From Calliphora vicina (lineage: Eukaryota; Arthropoda; Insecta; Diptera; Calliphoridae), in assembly GCF_958450345.1 (NCBI RefSeq), contig NC_088784.1, positions 73,495,747-73,559,746 on the forward strand: a stretch of DNA of 64,000 nt. The letters run 5' to 3'. Shown one piece after another: positions 36,481-47,879 of the stretch; position 1 is the stretch's first letter; each line of letters begins with the position of its first letter. The notes under the pieces are model-generated. The model saw only the letters and a program-made list of their open reading frames with translations, was not told the origin of the DNA and did not search any database. The position numbers were made by a program, and so were the translations under genes.

Positions 36481-36619
36481 GTTTTCTTAATTCTTAACCA
36501 AAAAATATATCAAATGGAAATTTAAATAACGTAACAACGTTACGTCAGATACTAAGGCTAACAAATAAAAAACGAGGAAACACCATTATGGAAATGCCTA
36601 TATTGGACAATAAAATATT

Positions 36620-37830
36620 TTTCTGATATAGGGGTGATAGTATATAGTATACATATATTATAGGGGTCATTTATAGACCGATCCTCACAAAAGTTGGAAG
36701 AAAGATTTAGGTTAATATAAAATTTTCCAATTTCTTCACGATATTAATTATTATAAGACAATTATGAAGTCAATTTCTTAGGGGGATGTTGTATGGGGGC
36801 TAGGGTTTTTAATTTCCCGACCTTTTTTGATTCCCGGGAATAGGGAATTTTTTTTCTACATTTCTATTCCCAAAATATATATATAATATTATAGCCAAAT
36901 TTCATTTAAAAACTTAGTGTTATAATTATTAAATATCAGAGCTTCGAATTAATTAATAAAATTTGAGCTTAATTCACTAAAATCTTAATCCGTAATTAAA
37001 GAATGTCAGCCTTTCATTCCATAAATCCATTCCTAATATTTAATTTTTTAGATTCATTCCAAAGCCTTTCTTTAAACTGAATTAATTTCAAAGTTAATTA
37101 ATAACAGAATTTATTCAAACATTGAATGATTCAATTTTTGTTAAATCAAATAATTTACAAAATTAATTGAAAAAATTGTTTTAAGCCTTTTTGTACTAGA
37201 TTTAAATTGATGAAAAATTTAATCAATTAATAAATTTATGAAGCTATTTTGTTATGGATTTGAAGAAGAAATTTAAAGAAATTATAATGATTCCATAGGA
37301 AATAAATTCTATAAATAATGAATTCACTTTTTAAATTTTCATACGGAAAATCCCAAATAAATAATAATAAGCGGTCTATTATTGCCGAGATATAAGCAAA
37401 AAACTATAAAAAACTTTTCACTGTTTTTTGGTGAAAAAATAGAGTTTTAACTTGTTTTCTATGTATTTTCGTCAGTTTTTAATTCCCGGAATTCCCGACT
37501 AAAAATCCCGGTAATCGGGTAGTGAAAAATTGGCAAAATTCCCGGGAAATTTGTACCGAGAATTCCTGGGATAAAAACCCTAATGGGGACTTTACAGTGT
37601 AATTTCTGAGTACTTAGAACTAATTTGTGTAAAGTTTTTCCGCATAATCAACAGCTAGCTGCTATCGTGTTTTCAACAGACAGACAGACGGACGGACATA
37701 GCTAGATCGTCTTAGAATTTCATAAGGACTTTTGTGGGTCTGCGAGAAATATTTCGATGTGTTACAAACGGAATGACAAAATCAATGTACCTCCCATCTG
37801 TTTTGATGGTTGATATAATGATATAGATTG
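36620..37830 (+). repeat. INE/DINE-like family C, interrupted
   Basis: Contains TATAGACCGATCCTCACAAA, GTATGGGGGC, then after an insertion ATGGGGACTTTACAG, a GACAGACAGACGGACGG microsatellite, TAGCTAGATCGTCTTAGAA, GTGTTACAAACGGAATGACAA and a TATAATGATATAG end. This pattern differs from families A and B but has the same architecture. Confidence 0.55.
36803..37580. mobile_element. Non-autonomous element, GGGTTTTTA ends, TA duplication
   Basis: Ends GGGTTTTTA and TAAAAACCC are inverted and flanked by TA on both sides (36801-36802 and 37581-37582). CCCGGGAAT motifs lie just inside each end. The interior is A/T-rich with no frame. It splits the family-C repeat between GTATGGGGGC and ATGGGGACTT. Confidence 0.6.
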
Positions 37831-38640
37831 AGGTGGCAATAAGAAAATCCTCTTGTTTATTGTATTTAGAAATACATAGGTTTAAAAAATAAAAACAATT
37901 TGCGGCAAGAAAAAAAATATTTTTTTTTAAATTACAAACACTTATATAAAATAATGTTAATTTTTTAATATATTTGGTAATTGCTGAGTAATTATTTGGC
38001 GGAAAATTTTAAATATGTCATTGCAATTGCAAAACATTTGCAAATTCACTCTGTAGTGCAACATTGTAAAGCAAGATATTGTTTATAAATAAATTAAAAG
38101 ATAAAGATTGTTTTTGTATAAATAAATTAATGAATATACATACATTACGGATGACAGCGTTCAAATACATTTAACATTTCGAAGATTAAAATAGTAAAAA
38201 CTATTAAAACAAAAAAAAACACTTAATAGGAAAAATTTGTGGCAAGAAAAATAAATGAAATGCCAAAACCGATAAAATAAAAATTAATTAATCCTTCAAC
38301 GACAAAACAAGTAACAACATTTTGCATAATACTGTAATAATATTTATGTGCATATTCTACACATTTGAGTAGTATTTTTTTCTATATTTATTTTAATTTA
38401 AACAAACAAATTTGTATGTAAATTTTAATTTCTGTCACTATATTTGGTACTACAACACAATTGATTTTTATGGTCTTATAAATCCAACTAAACATTTCAA
38501 TTTCAACTGCTTTAGATGCGTCATTTTTTTGCATAATTTTTGTTTCACTTTTTTTTGTTAATTTTTATATTTTATTGTTTGTTTGCAAACATTAAAAACG
38601 AAATACATACAATGTTTTTAGCATGTTTTTTTTTTATTTT
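37831..38640. other. AT-rich DNA, nothing recognised
   Basis: Long A and T runs, no coding frame, no clear repeat family. Confidence 0.4.
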
Positions 38641-38659
38641 TTTGGTTTGTTTTCATTAT

Positions 38660-38930
38660 TTAATTTTTTTTCGTAGAAGCGCGTGAACGTCAGAAATCAA
38701 AACAAACGAAGAAAATTACAACATATAGACGAACCGACCGTAATGACAACTCAGTGAGTGAGTCAAACGAATGTATGTAGGAAATAAATTAGCCACTCTC
38801 TCTGATGGTGCCGTTTCTAGTGACAAATGTTCGTTGCAGAATTAATTGAATTTCAGAACTGACAACAATTTTCGTAACACACTCTTCCAACACACTTAAC
38901 ATTATATACTAATAATAACAATAAACAAAA
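38660..38930 (-). promoter_or_regulatory. Candidate promoter / first untranslated exon
   Basis: A less A/T-rich patch in otherwise A/T-rich DNA. Read on the - strand it has TTGTCAGTTCTG (initiator-like TCAGT), CAACGAAC about 27 bases further on, GACTCACTCACTGAG and CGGTCGGTTCG. It could be the transcription start of the transporter gene, 7 kb upstream of its ATG on the same strand. Only motif appearance supports this. Confidence 0.25.
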
Positions 38931-38939
38931 TGTTATGTT

Positions 38940-39270
38940 TGTTTTATGTTGTTGTTTTTCAAATAATTTTCAAATTTAATTTCCTTCAACTTGACCTCAT
39001 GAAAATAGATTGTGCAGAAATATATTTTCAAAAGGAAATATTGTGAAAAGCTAAGAAAAGAATAACAAAACAAAAAAAAAATTAAAAACAAATTAAGAAG
39101 ATCATCATTAAAAGATAATTATAGTGGAAAAGATCTTTTGGCAGACACAATAAGAGACAGAGATTAAAAAGACCTAAAGTGAGCAGAGTTGCCTGAGTGG
39201 TTAGAGATTTTGTTAAAACTTTATTATGCAGTCTATGCAGTGCAATAATATTGAATTCAACCTTTAAACT
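38940..39270. other. AT-rich DNA; tRNA-like 5' fragment only
   Basis: No coding frame. GCCTGAGTGGTTAGAGA at about 39191-39207 looks like a tRNA-Ser/Leu A-box, but no B-box follows (see rejected items). Confidence 0.35.
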
Positions 39271-39277
39271 AAATTAA

Positions 39278-39453
39278 TGCCCGTAATTTCAATAAATAGA
39301 TATCCATCAGTGCTTAGTTACTTATGATGTAAAAATATTTGGTAATTTTTACCCGTAGATATTGATATGAAAATAATGTAAAGTTACCTTTTAGGTAAAT
39401 TTATCTGCAGGTTAATTTACACCGTAGATATCTATTTGTTGAAATTACGGGCA
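39278..39453. mobile_element. MITE, TGCCCGTAATTTCAA ends, TAA duplication
   Basis: A 176-base element with inverted ends TGCCCGTAATTTCAA..TTGAAATTACGGGCA, followed inward by AATAGATATC on both sides with one mismatch. TAA flanks both ends (39275-39277 and 39454-39456). The 3-bp TAA target and short size fit PIF/Harbinger-type MITEs. Confidence 0.75.
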
Positions 39454-39619
39454 TAAGTCCAATATAAATTAAGATAGGGTTAACTGTCAAACGAACTGTC
39501 ATACTGTCCTCACTTTTTGACATTTATGATCAGTATACTCTGGTAGATCATCAGGAATAGATGGACTCTTGAACAATGCTACCAAATTATCAAAATTTAC
39601 TTTGAAATCAGTTATCGAT

Positions 39620-39860
39620 TCTCGCTGCTTATAGACGCAAAATTGTGTTCACCGATGAGGCTCATTTTTGGCATAACGGGATATGGAATGAGACCAATCC
39701 ACAACAGACTCCATTAAAGAAGTGGCCACTTAAAATCGGTACGCACTGTAGTAATCATAACAACGCCCCCTGTTATCTAAATGGAAGAAGATTTACATAT
39801 GTTTTTAAAAACAAATCTACCATTATACTACAATGGATTGCAGGTCATTATGTTTAGTTT
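39620..39860 (+). pseudogene. Tc1/mariner-superfamily transposase fragment
   Basis: The + strand reads KIVFTDEAHFWHNG and WNETNPQQTPLKKWP, then a related sense-strand run to KNKSTIILQW. It is the first catalytic-Asp block of the same transposase type as 21545-21975. No other catalytic block is preserved. Confidence 0.55.
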
Positions 39861-40019
39861 TAAAAAGTGTAGACAAAATGGAAAAAGAAGCTAGTGATAA
39901 AATTGTGCACAAATATCTAAAAAATCCGACTTTATCGTGTTAAAATATACCCAAAATCTGATATTCGGCAGATATCAGATTAAATATTTTGCATCTCGGC
40001 AGCTCGAAAATTTGTAAAA

Positions 40020-40365
40020 TTGAACAATAATATTAATTTGGCAGGCAATCCGCAGCTGCGGTTTGAAGAGTCAATATTTTCAGAAAAGTTTAACAATTAC
40101 ATCAGAATTATGTATAAAAAGAGAGTTTGGAAAAGCGATTGCTGTCATTTATACGACATCACACATCTGATACAAAGTTTTAGCCAATTTGTCATTGGTC
40201 AATGTCATGTCAGTTGTCATTACTCAAATACAACTATGAAGTGGTATAATGAGAATAATATTGATGTTATACCAAAACACATGAATTAAACAAATTGCCC
40301 AAATCTTCATCCAATCGAGATATATTGGGCAATTGTTAAACGTAAATTGAAAAGAGTGCAGGTAC
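40020..40365 (+). pseudogene. DD37E-type Tc1-like transposase relic, C-terminal part
   Basis: SCHYSNTTMKWYNENNIDVI, then after one stop NCPNLHPIEIYWAIVKRKLK, align with DLASCHYGKQALEWYKNNNV and NCPELRPVERYWALVKRELK of the intact element at 61569-62576. The second catalytic Asp has been lost (QCHVSCHY against PDLASCHY). No terminal repeats were found. Confidence 0.7.
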
Positions 40366-40717
40366 AGTAAATAACCAGATAAATATGCTGGAATAACGGT
40401 AGAAGTGGGGAGAAAAATTGTGCAGCTATTAATGGGAGGCATAAAAGGAAAAACCAGAAATTGTATTCGAAATAAAGACACATAAACCTACATTTATATT
40501 TTTTAAAAGCTTTATAAATTACCTTTAATCTCATGTATAAAATGTTAACATATGTTGTTCCATTTAAAAGTTATTCTCGTTTTAATCCGTACCGATTTAA
40601 AGTGGCCACTTTACATCAGCGAGCTGCAGTGAGCTCTCAAATGAGCTCTCTTGTTTTTTTATTTTCACATGTACGCAAGCACACACATTGTATAAAAACA
40701 GTCAGTCTCGCATGAGC

Positions 40718-40940
40718 CACAAAGTATACAGAGGCGTCAAATCTGACAGTTCAAAAACACTAAATCAGCTTTTTTTGAAATTGTTTCGATAGAAAGAGAA
40801 AACAAATTTGCGGTTTAATACAGATAGTGCGTTAAAACAAACAACTATATAAATAAGCACAAAACCAAACCAATTGAAATTGTTTCGAGCGAAAGAGACA
40901 AATATATTTTTTTTGCCGTGTCGCCTCTGTATACTTTGTG
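40718..40940. mobile_element. MITE with CACAAAGTATACAGAGGCG ends, 7-bp duplication
   Basis: Nineteen-base perfect inverted ends enclose 223 bases with no coding capacity. CATGAGC flanks both sides exactly (40711-40717 and 40941-40947); an 8-bp reading, GCATGAGC, also fits if the last G is assigned to the flank. A 7- or 8-bp duplication suggests hAT or P-like mobilisation. Confidence 0.75.
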
Positions 40941-41031
40941 CATGAGCATTGATAGAAGCAGGTTGTGTTACGCTTTTATGTTTGTTTATTTCATTATTTC
41001 AGCTATTTGTTTTTGTTTTTGCCAGAGAATA

Positions 41032-41811
41032 CCCAGCAGTTCTAGGAGACAGTACCGGACTAGTGATTTTACCCATCATTTAGGGTGGGAGCTAGTTACT
41101 TCAATAGCCACGTGGCTAGTCATTTTAACACGGGCATATCCTAGGCAGGGGGTCAATTGTCTCTTTTTGATTACAATGGGACTGTCTAATAGCTGGTCCA
41201 AAGTAGGCAACGCATTGGCTTCACATACTGGTTACATAGCGTCAGTTGTCTTACTAGCTTTATAACTGGTTACTTGATCAGCTACTTGACTAGTTATTTT
41301 AACACGTGCATGTCCTAAGCAGGGTTTCAATTGATCCTTTTGATTACAATGGGACTATCTGATAGCTGATCGAAAATAGTCAACGCTTCTAGTGGGTAAA
41401 ATAAAGTGCAGTACATAAAAAGTTTGAAGTGACTTCACCGTATGTTATTAAGAGACACTAAAGTGACTACTGACTTCATGATATGTTGCATGTGATATCA
41501 GTATACTTAAGCAAAAATAAAAATAAACTGTATGAGAATTATATCAACACAATTTGTAAAAAAACAGTACTCACAAAACATTTAAAGTGACTACACTCCA
41601 GATTCCTTGGAGACACTTAAGTGTCAATTGTCTTCACGCTAGATTACTTGGGATGTATAAAGTAACCAATTGTCTTCTCTCTGCACTACAAAGTGCACAC
41701 ACGTGTCAAATGACCAAAATATGTATATAAAATGGAGTCAGCCAAGTAATAAGACATTTGTGACAATTACTGTCTTTAAGGGATACATTGACTTCTTGCT
41801 TAACTGCTGGG
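41032..41811. mobile_element. Family F inverted-repeat element, copy 2 (complete)
   Basis: A 780-base element with ends CCCAGCAGTT and AACTGCTGGG flanked by TA on both sides. The interior is non-coding and contains two internally repeated blocks (GGTTACATAGCGTCAG and ACTAGTTATTTTAACACG types). It is the best-preserved of three copies in the window. The mobilising family is not obvious; a TA duplication fits Tc1/mariner-type. Confidence 0.75.
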
Positions 41812-41924
41812 TAATTCTCAACTCATACAACTACAATATCTAAAAACTGTAGTGGTGTGAGTTTGCATTTCGCTGCTTTACATACACAAAAATGCACCGT
41901 TAGGTCGAGAAATGGATCTGATCA

Positions 41925-42075
41925 CTGATAAACCAGCAACAATTGATGCCTTGGAGGACAACAATGTTCGTGTTATTCGTGACATACTAAAATATTAGAA
42001 AAAGTGGCCCAAAAATCGACGTCCAGAATGCGCTTAGTCAAAAACAACCGCTGTGGCTATATTGCCGGTCAAATG
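41925..42075 (+). pseudogene. Transposase C-terminal fragment (Tc1/mariner superfamily)
   Basis: LITDKPATIDALEDNNVRVI, a stop, then EKVAQKSTSRMRLVKNNRCG match the C-terminus of the transposase type also seen at 21545-21975. It stands alone, without catalytic blocks. Confidence 0.5.
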
Positions 42076-42339
42076 GTAGCACGATTATTATTATTAAAAC
42101 TAATAGAGACATGCAACAGCAAGAATACACTCGTTTCTGAAAAGCTATCCTGTTTATAGTGCAAAGTTGGTTAACGATTCGAAACGGTAAAAAAGTAATT
42201 TCGATTATTTCGGTGACGGTAACAGTATTTGCTGTAATTTCGGTAATGGTAGCTTAGCGGCAACGGTAAGACTTAAAAGGTTAATATATTTGGTGTACGA
42301 CTTTAAAAAGCGGGGTTTGCAATAGATGGCGTATCTTTT

Positions 42340-43330
42340 GAATGCCAAGAATTGGAGGCATTACTCCATTAATATTTTTGTCAAACTCAACAAGAGCTTG
42401 CAAAATCATTGGGAGCTACTCAACCTGCAATTTCAAAACGTTTACGAGCAGCAGGATTCATCCAAAATCAGGGAAAGTGGGTATCATAAGAGTTTAAACC
42501 GAGAGACCTTGAAAGACGATTTTGTATGTCCGAAATAATGCTTGAACACAATTGAATAGCGATGAAAAATGTAACAATTACAATAACTAGAAGCGTAAGG
42601 GCACTGCTACACGTTCAATATATATTGTGATATTTGGATCGCGATCCATTGAAATGGATCACGCAAAATGAGGTTATTCTGCGATTTGGATCGCGATCCA
42701 TCAATACAGTATGCTACACGTTCAATAAATATCGCGATACTGGATCGCGGTCAATATATATTGAACGTGTAGCAGTGCCCTAAGAGATCGCATGTGAAGC
42801 CCAGCCAACCAGCCGAATCGACACCAAATCCAAGGTAAGTCTCTGTATTTGTTGGGAGCAAAAGGTTCCTATCTATTATGAGCTGCTGAAATCTGACCAA
42901 ACCATCACAGGAAACCTGTACCGAACGCAACTGATTCGTTTGAAAGAAAAGCGATTGCTTCCCAAGTACACAAATAAGAGAGTTAAGGTATCCAGTTCGA
43001 AGTCCAATTCAAATCATAAAACAAACTATGACTGAAATCGGATACCTTTGTTTTGAAACACAAACACATATATAGGGTTTCAACCGAGTGGTACCAATCC
43101 CATGAGTTACACGTTTTGAAGTGGCTTGCCCAATCGCCAGATCTCATAAGATCAAAAATTCCATATACAATATTATACCTTCCACGTTTACAATATTATA
43201 CCTCGTAGGAAACTTTAACGGATGATTTCAAAACAGACGATTGAACCTTTAATTGGTTCAATGCATCGCACAGAAGGATGGCTTATAAAGACAACGCCCA
43301 ACGCCTACTGTCCATATAATCCTAATCGAT
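42340..43330 (+). pseudogene. mariner transposase relic, split by a MITE
   Basis: LGATQPAISKRLRAAGFIQN, FKPRDLERRFCMSE, then after the MITE KRKRSHVKPSQPAESTPNP, VPIYYELLKSDQTITGN and YRTQLIRLKEKRLLPK follow mariner order (Mos1-like). Later WLAQSPDL-like and YCPYNPNRL traces run to about 43330. Stops and frameshifts are many. It is a separate mariner from that at 33815-35735. Confidence 0.75.
42599..42780. mobile_element. PIF/Harbinger-type MITE, copy 1
   Basis: A 182-base element with ends GGGCACTGCTACACGTTCAA and its inverse, flanked by TAA (42596-42598 and 42781-42783). The palindrome GGATCGCGATCC occurs twice inside. The GGGCACTGC end and TWA target are typical of PIF/Harbinger. It is inserted in the mariner relic. 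Confidence 0.85.
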
Positions 43331-43900
43331 TGTTTCACATACAATTTTTCCTATCCAAGCAAAAGTCTACATTTCGCATAAAATGTAACCTATCCAAGTA
43401 AAACTCTAGAAATTTGGTAAATACATTTTCTGAAACATAAGAAGAGCGCATGCCGAGTTTCAATAAAATCGGCCACGCCCACCGCCAATGAAACTCATAC
43501 ACAGATAAGACTTTTTTTGATATTTCGTTTATTAATCGACAAAAAATTTTAAGTTCCATTTTATTAAAACAACGGCTTGGGGGAAAGTGGGGCTACATTA
43601 TTTTTTTCCATGGAAAATCAAAAATATAATAATTTTAAGAGGCTTATAGATTTGGGCATAACTGTTTATGATCCCCATATTTTTTTTATTTAATTAAGGA
43701 GAAATTCTATATTTTTCAAATATGTTAAAGGTAAATGGTATTTTCAGGAAAATTATACATATATGTATATATATAGTTGGGTATGTTACATACCATCGGA
43801 AAGGCTAATGTGTCTAGTTTCTCTGGGTAAGTTTAATTTTTAAGGTTTACACACAAATATGAAAAAAATTAAAATAGTGCAAATTTATAAACCTTTGTCT
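43331..43900. other. Intergenic DNA, nothing recognised
   Basis: A 74-codon frame on the - strand (43559-43335) has no recognised domain. No repeat boundary was found. Confidence 0.35.
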
Positions 43901-43901
43901 T

Positions 43902-44460
43902 GAGTTACAAAACATTTATTTTGATAGATATCCCACTCGCATCCCACTAAGTGACCAAAAAGGTTTTAAAGGAAAAGCTCAATTAATTCATTATGAGCTT
44001 TCTTTTGAGAAAAAAAAATTAATAAAAAAAGAGTCCATTTTGGAAAAAAAAAGTCAAAAAGGTTTTTGATTTTTCAAAAAAAAGTAAAAAATTGTATGTC
44101 TTGAGTTACAAAACATTTTTTTATAGATATCCCACTCGCATCCCACTAAGCGACAAAAAGGGTGTTAAAGGAAAACACATAAGCTTTCTTCTGAGCAAAA
44201 AAAAAATTAAAAAATGGGTCCATTTTTTTAAAAAAAGTTAACAAAGTTTTTGATTTTGCAAAAAAATTCAAAAATTTTAAATCTTGAGTTACAAAATATT
44301 TTTTTTGATAGATATCCCACTCGCATCCCACTAAGCGACCATATAGGTCGCTTAGGAAAAGTCCTAAGCTTTCTTAAAAAAAATAAAAAGGGCCCATTTT
44401 GAAAAAAAAAGTCAAAAATATTTTTGATTTAAAAAAAAATCAAAAATATTTTATTAAATT
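43902..44460. repeat. Tandem repeat, three units of about 190 bases
   Basis: The block TTGAGTTACAAAA..GATATCCCACTCGCATCCCA recurs at about 43903, 44100 and 44283, each followed by CACTAAG, GAAAA, AAGCTTTCTT and a long A/T stretch. Units are about 197 and 183 bases apart and have drifted mainly by changes in A runs. Confidence 0.75.
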
Positions 44461-46895
44461 TTTTTAATTTTTTTTTTCGAAAGATTGCATAAATAGCTAT
44501 CTAAACTATTTGGGACACATTTTGCTAAGAACAATAGGTAATAAGTTATATGGATAAAAAAAACACCTGTTTGGCCAAAATGTCAAATTTTGACCTCCTA
44601 TAACTCAGAGAGTTCTTGACCGATCTTGTTGAAAAATGGTGTCCGAATTACTATCCAATAGAACTAACATTGTTGCAAATTTCATCGCAACAATGACATC
44701 GGAAGACATCGATTTCAAAAGTTGGTTCACTTGACGTGAAATGCCCCATATATAAACCACTGAAATGCATGAAAATATAAGTAAATTTTTGCTTAACACA
44801 CTTGCACTTAAAACTATAAGTGCGCATTTCATCTTTAAACATTTCTCTACAAAACTGCATCATTTGATTTTTGTAATTGAGTGGTCGAAAAATAGGATTT
44901 TTGACACCAAAATCCCTCTGTGCATCGTCGATGTTAATCAGCAATAGATAACATGCCGAATCCAACAAAATACTAAGTCACTAAAAGGGCCACACAATTT
45001 TTTTTAAAAATGTAACCTAAAAACTCACATAAATGGATAAAAAAAATCTCCTAAATCTTGGGGAAAAATCCCGCAAACTGGGCACACTGTTTCAGTTTTT
45101 GATTCTTATTTATCTCTCTTATTTATCCCTCTCCCAAAAAAGACAAACATAAAAAAAAATAAACAAAATTAGACAACATTTTAGTCTGATTGTTGTTGCC
45201 AACAAAAATTATATTGTTGTAGTTTTTGTTGTTATATTTACGTATGTACTTAGAAAAAATGTTGCCATTTTTTTGTTGTTGCTTCATAAATTATTAATTC
45301 ATTATGATCTTGTACAAGTACAAAATCATTTTCGTCGTTCGTTTTCTTCAAAAAATTATTTTTAGATATTGAAAAATTTTTAGCACAACCTAAAGAAAAA
45401 ACAATCAAGAAAATTATAATAAAAAAAAATATATTTATAATATGGCGTTGACGTTGTTGGTCTGTGCGGTAATAAATCTCAATGTTATAGAAAATTATTT
45501 TTATATTATAAATGGAAATGAAAATAAGAAAAGAAAAATATTGAAAAACCAGTGACTAAATTTTAATTATATTATTAAGAAAATCCAAATGACAAAAATC
45601 AGATGTCAATTTTGATGTAAATTATTTTTGGTTTATTTATAATTTTATAAACTTAAGGAAACACACATTTTTTGCAGATCATAAAACATAACCATGAAAA
45701 TATTTTATTGAATTTGTTCTCTGTGTTTAAGCGCCATAGTGTTGTAATATACTATTTATTAAAAATCCTTGATGCTAGATTTAAAGTGTGATAAATATTT
45801 ATTGAGAATAATTCCAATATACCAAATGTGAAAGCCATGTGTGTCAAACAGATCATGTGTTTTTATTATTTTGCGTAGGAAATGACGTCAAAATAGAAAT
45901 GAGAATAAAAGTATTGGAAGTAAAAGTGCCGCAGATGATCAATTATAAAAGAAATCTGATTTTTTCTCAATAGATGAAATTAGTTAAAAATATTTAATAA
46001 AATTTTGGTACTATGATAATTTTGAATTTAAAAAATATTAAATAACAAGTTTTTTTTGCAATAAAGAGTAAATAATTAGAAAACTGGCCAGAGCTTCGAA
46101 TTAATTATTTCAATGTAAGCTTAATTCCGTAAAATCTTAATTAATTTAGATATAATAGCAATTCATTCCATAAATACACTTCCAAATATATAATCATTTT
46201 TATTAGTTTCATTGAAACCCATTTTTTTAATAGAATTAATTCATAATAATATTCATTTAACCTTTGAATAATTAAATGTTTGTTAATTTAAATCTAATCG
46301 GAATTGCATAAAAATTATTTATTTTATTCTATTTCATTAATCATTTACAAAATTTAAAAAAAAATAATAATATTCTAATTTGTAGTATGTACACAGAAAA
46401 AATTATGACTAAAATATTTTCAAACAAATGCATGTTTGAAATCAGATTTGTATTTTATTATTTATTTTATTTGGTTTCATAAATATTTTAGTTGGTTTTA
46501 AATTTGATGGTTAACAATGCTAACAACTTTTTTTTAATAATGAGAAACGTCTATTTGTTTTGTAAATATTTTAACATAATGTACTTAAAATCAAGCACGT
46601 TTTCATTTTGTGATACATTTTTATAATATTCAAAATAATAGACAACACTTGTACATAACAAAATATTTTCTTTATTAAAATTTTGTTTGAATTTTTTTAT
46701 AAACTCAAACAATTTTTTAAATTATTGAAAAAATGTTAAAATATTTTAATAAGAAAAAAAAATTTTTTTTTTCAATAAAATATTTACAAATTTTGTTGTT
46801 TGATTTTGTGATTTTTGTGATAGGTCCCATTTCAATAAAATATTCAATTGACTTTATGAATTTTGTGATTGGATTTGAATTTTTGTTTTTTCTGT
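44461..46895. other. Intergenic DNA, no gene seen
   Basis: A 105-codon frame (44968-44651, - strand) overlaps others in A/T-rich sequence containing TATAACTCAGAGAG, a phrase common in fly interspersed repeats; I do not accept it as a gene. 46085-46300 is a GAATTAATT-rich patch starting CAGAGCTTCGAATTAATTA, also seen at 36938, so probably a shared repeat. Confidence 0.4.
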
Positions 46896-46903
46896 GTAGA
46901 TAT

Positions 46904-47348
46904 CAGAGTTGTAAATGAATCATTAATTTTTGAATTAATTCGAAAATCATTCACATAAAAAAATGAATTGAATGAAATTTAAGTCAATTCAAATGAATTT
47001 GGTAAAAATGAATTAGTTTCCACTTCAAATGAATTGATTTTGGATTAATTCAAATGAATTAGAAAAAAGAATTAGTAATTCATTTTGATTGCAACTCATT
47101 TTTGATTCATTCATTTGAATTGCCAATTCTTTTTTCTAATTCATTTGAATTAATTCAAAATCAATTCAATTCAAATGAATTGCAACTCATTTTTACAAAT
47201 TCATTGAAATTCATTTCTGCCTAATTCGTTTGAATTGATTCAAATTTCATTCAATTCAATTCATTTTTTCAATTCAATGAATTAATTCAAAATTTAGCTA
47301 ATTCATAATGAATTAAAATCAAAAAAGAATGATTCATTTACAGCTCTG
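46904..47348. mobile_element. hAT-type MITE with perfect 8-bp target duplication
   Basis: Ends CAGAGTTGTAAATGAATCAT and its inverse (one mismatch) enclose 445 bases that consist almost only of AATTCATTTGAATT-type runs. GTAGATAT flanks both sides exactly (46896-46903 and 47349-47356). CAGAG ends with an 8-bp duplication place it in hAT. Confidence 0.85.
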
Positions 47349-47879
47349 GTAGATATGAATTCAAGAATTAATTCAAAATTAATGATTAAATACAATTTAT
47401 TAAGCAAATTTAAATTAAAGAACAATTTAATGAATTCAATACATTTGAATTATTAAGAAATTGAGTCTATGTATTAATTCGCAATGAATTCTTTGGTAAA
47501 AAATATTTAGTGAACAAAAATTAGAGTGAGAAAATCTTTTTGAAAACAAAAATTGGAAAAATATATTTTTTTGAAAACAAATGTTTTTTGAAAAAAACAA
47601 TTTGGTGAACAAAATTTTGTTTAAAATTTTTTTTTCTCGATTTTCTCGATTTTAAATAGCTATCTAAGTTGGACTATGGTGGATATACTGATGTATACAT
47701 CAATACATTGATATATCAATCAAGTATGTAAGGTATTTAGTGACTTGGAAAAGTTGATTTCAACATACAGATAAAATTTTATTGATGACTGAAGCCGAGC
47801 CTAATATTCGGCGATTAAATCATATGACGTTCGAATCCGAAATATTTCAAATGTTCTTTTAATTTTCGAAATAATTTAA

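Noticed and set aside
39185..39260. tRNA-Ser/Leu-like A-box (GCCTGAGTGGTTAGAGA)
   Set aside because: No B-box, no acceptor stem and no anticodon arm can be built downstream; at most a fragment.
40690..41030. Gene promoter with TATAAAA
   Set aside because: No coding exon follows; the sequence is cut by a MITE and a family-F element and more likely belongs to a retrotransposon LTR.
44651..44968. 105-codon frame on the - strand
   Set aside because: No domain, overlapping frames in other phases, and sequence phrases typical of interspersed repeats.
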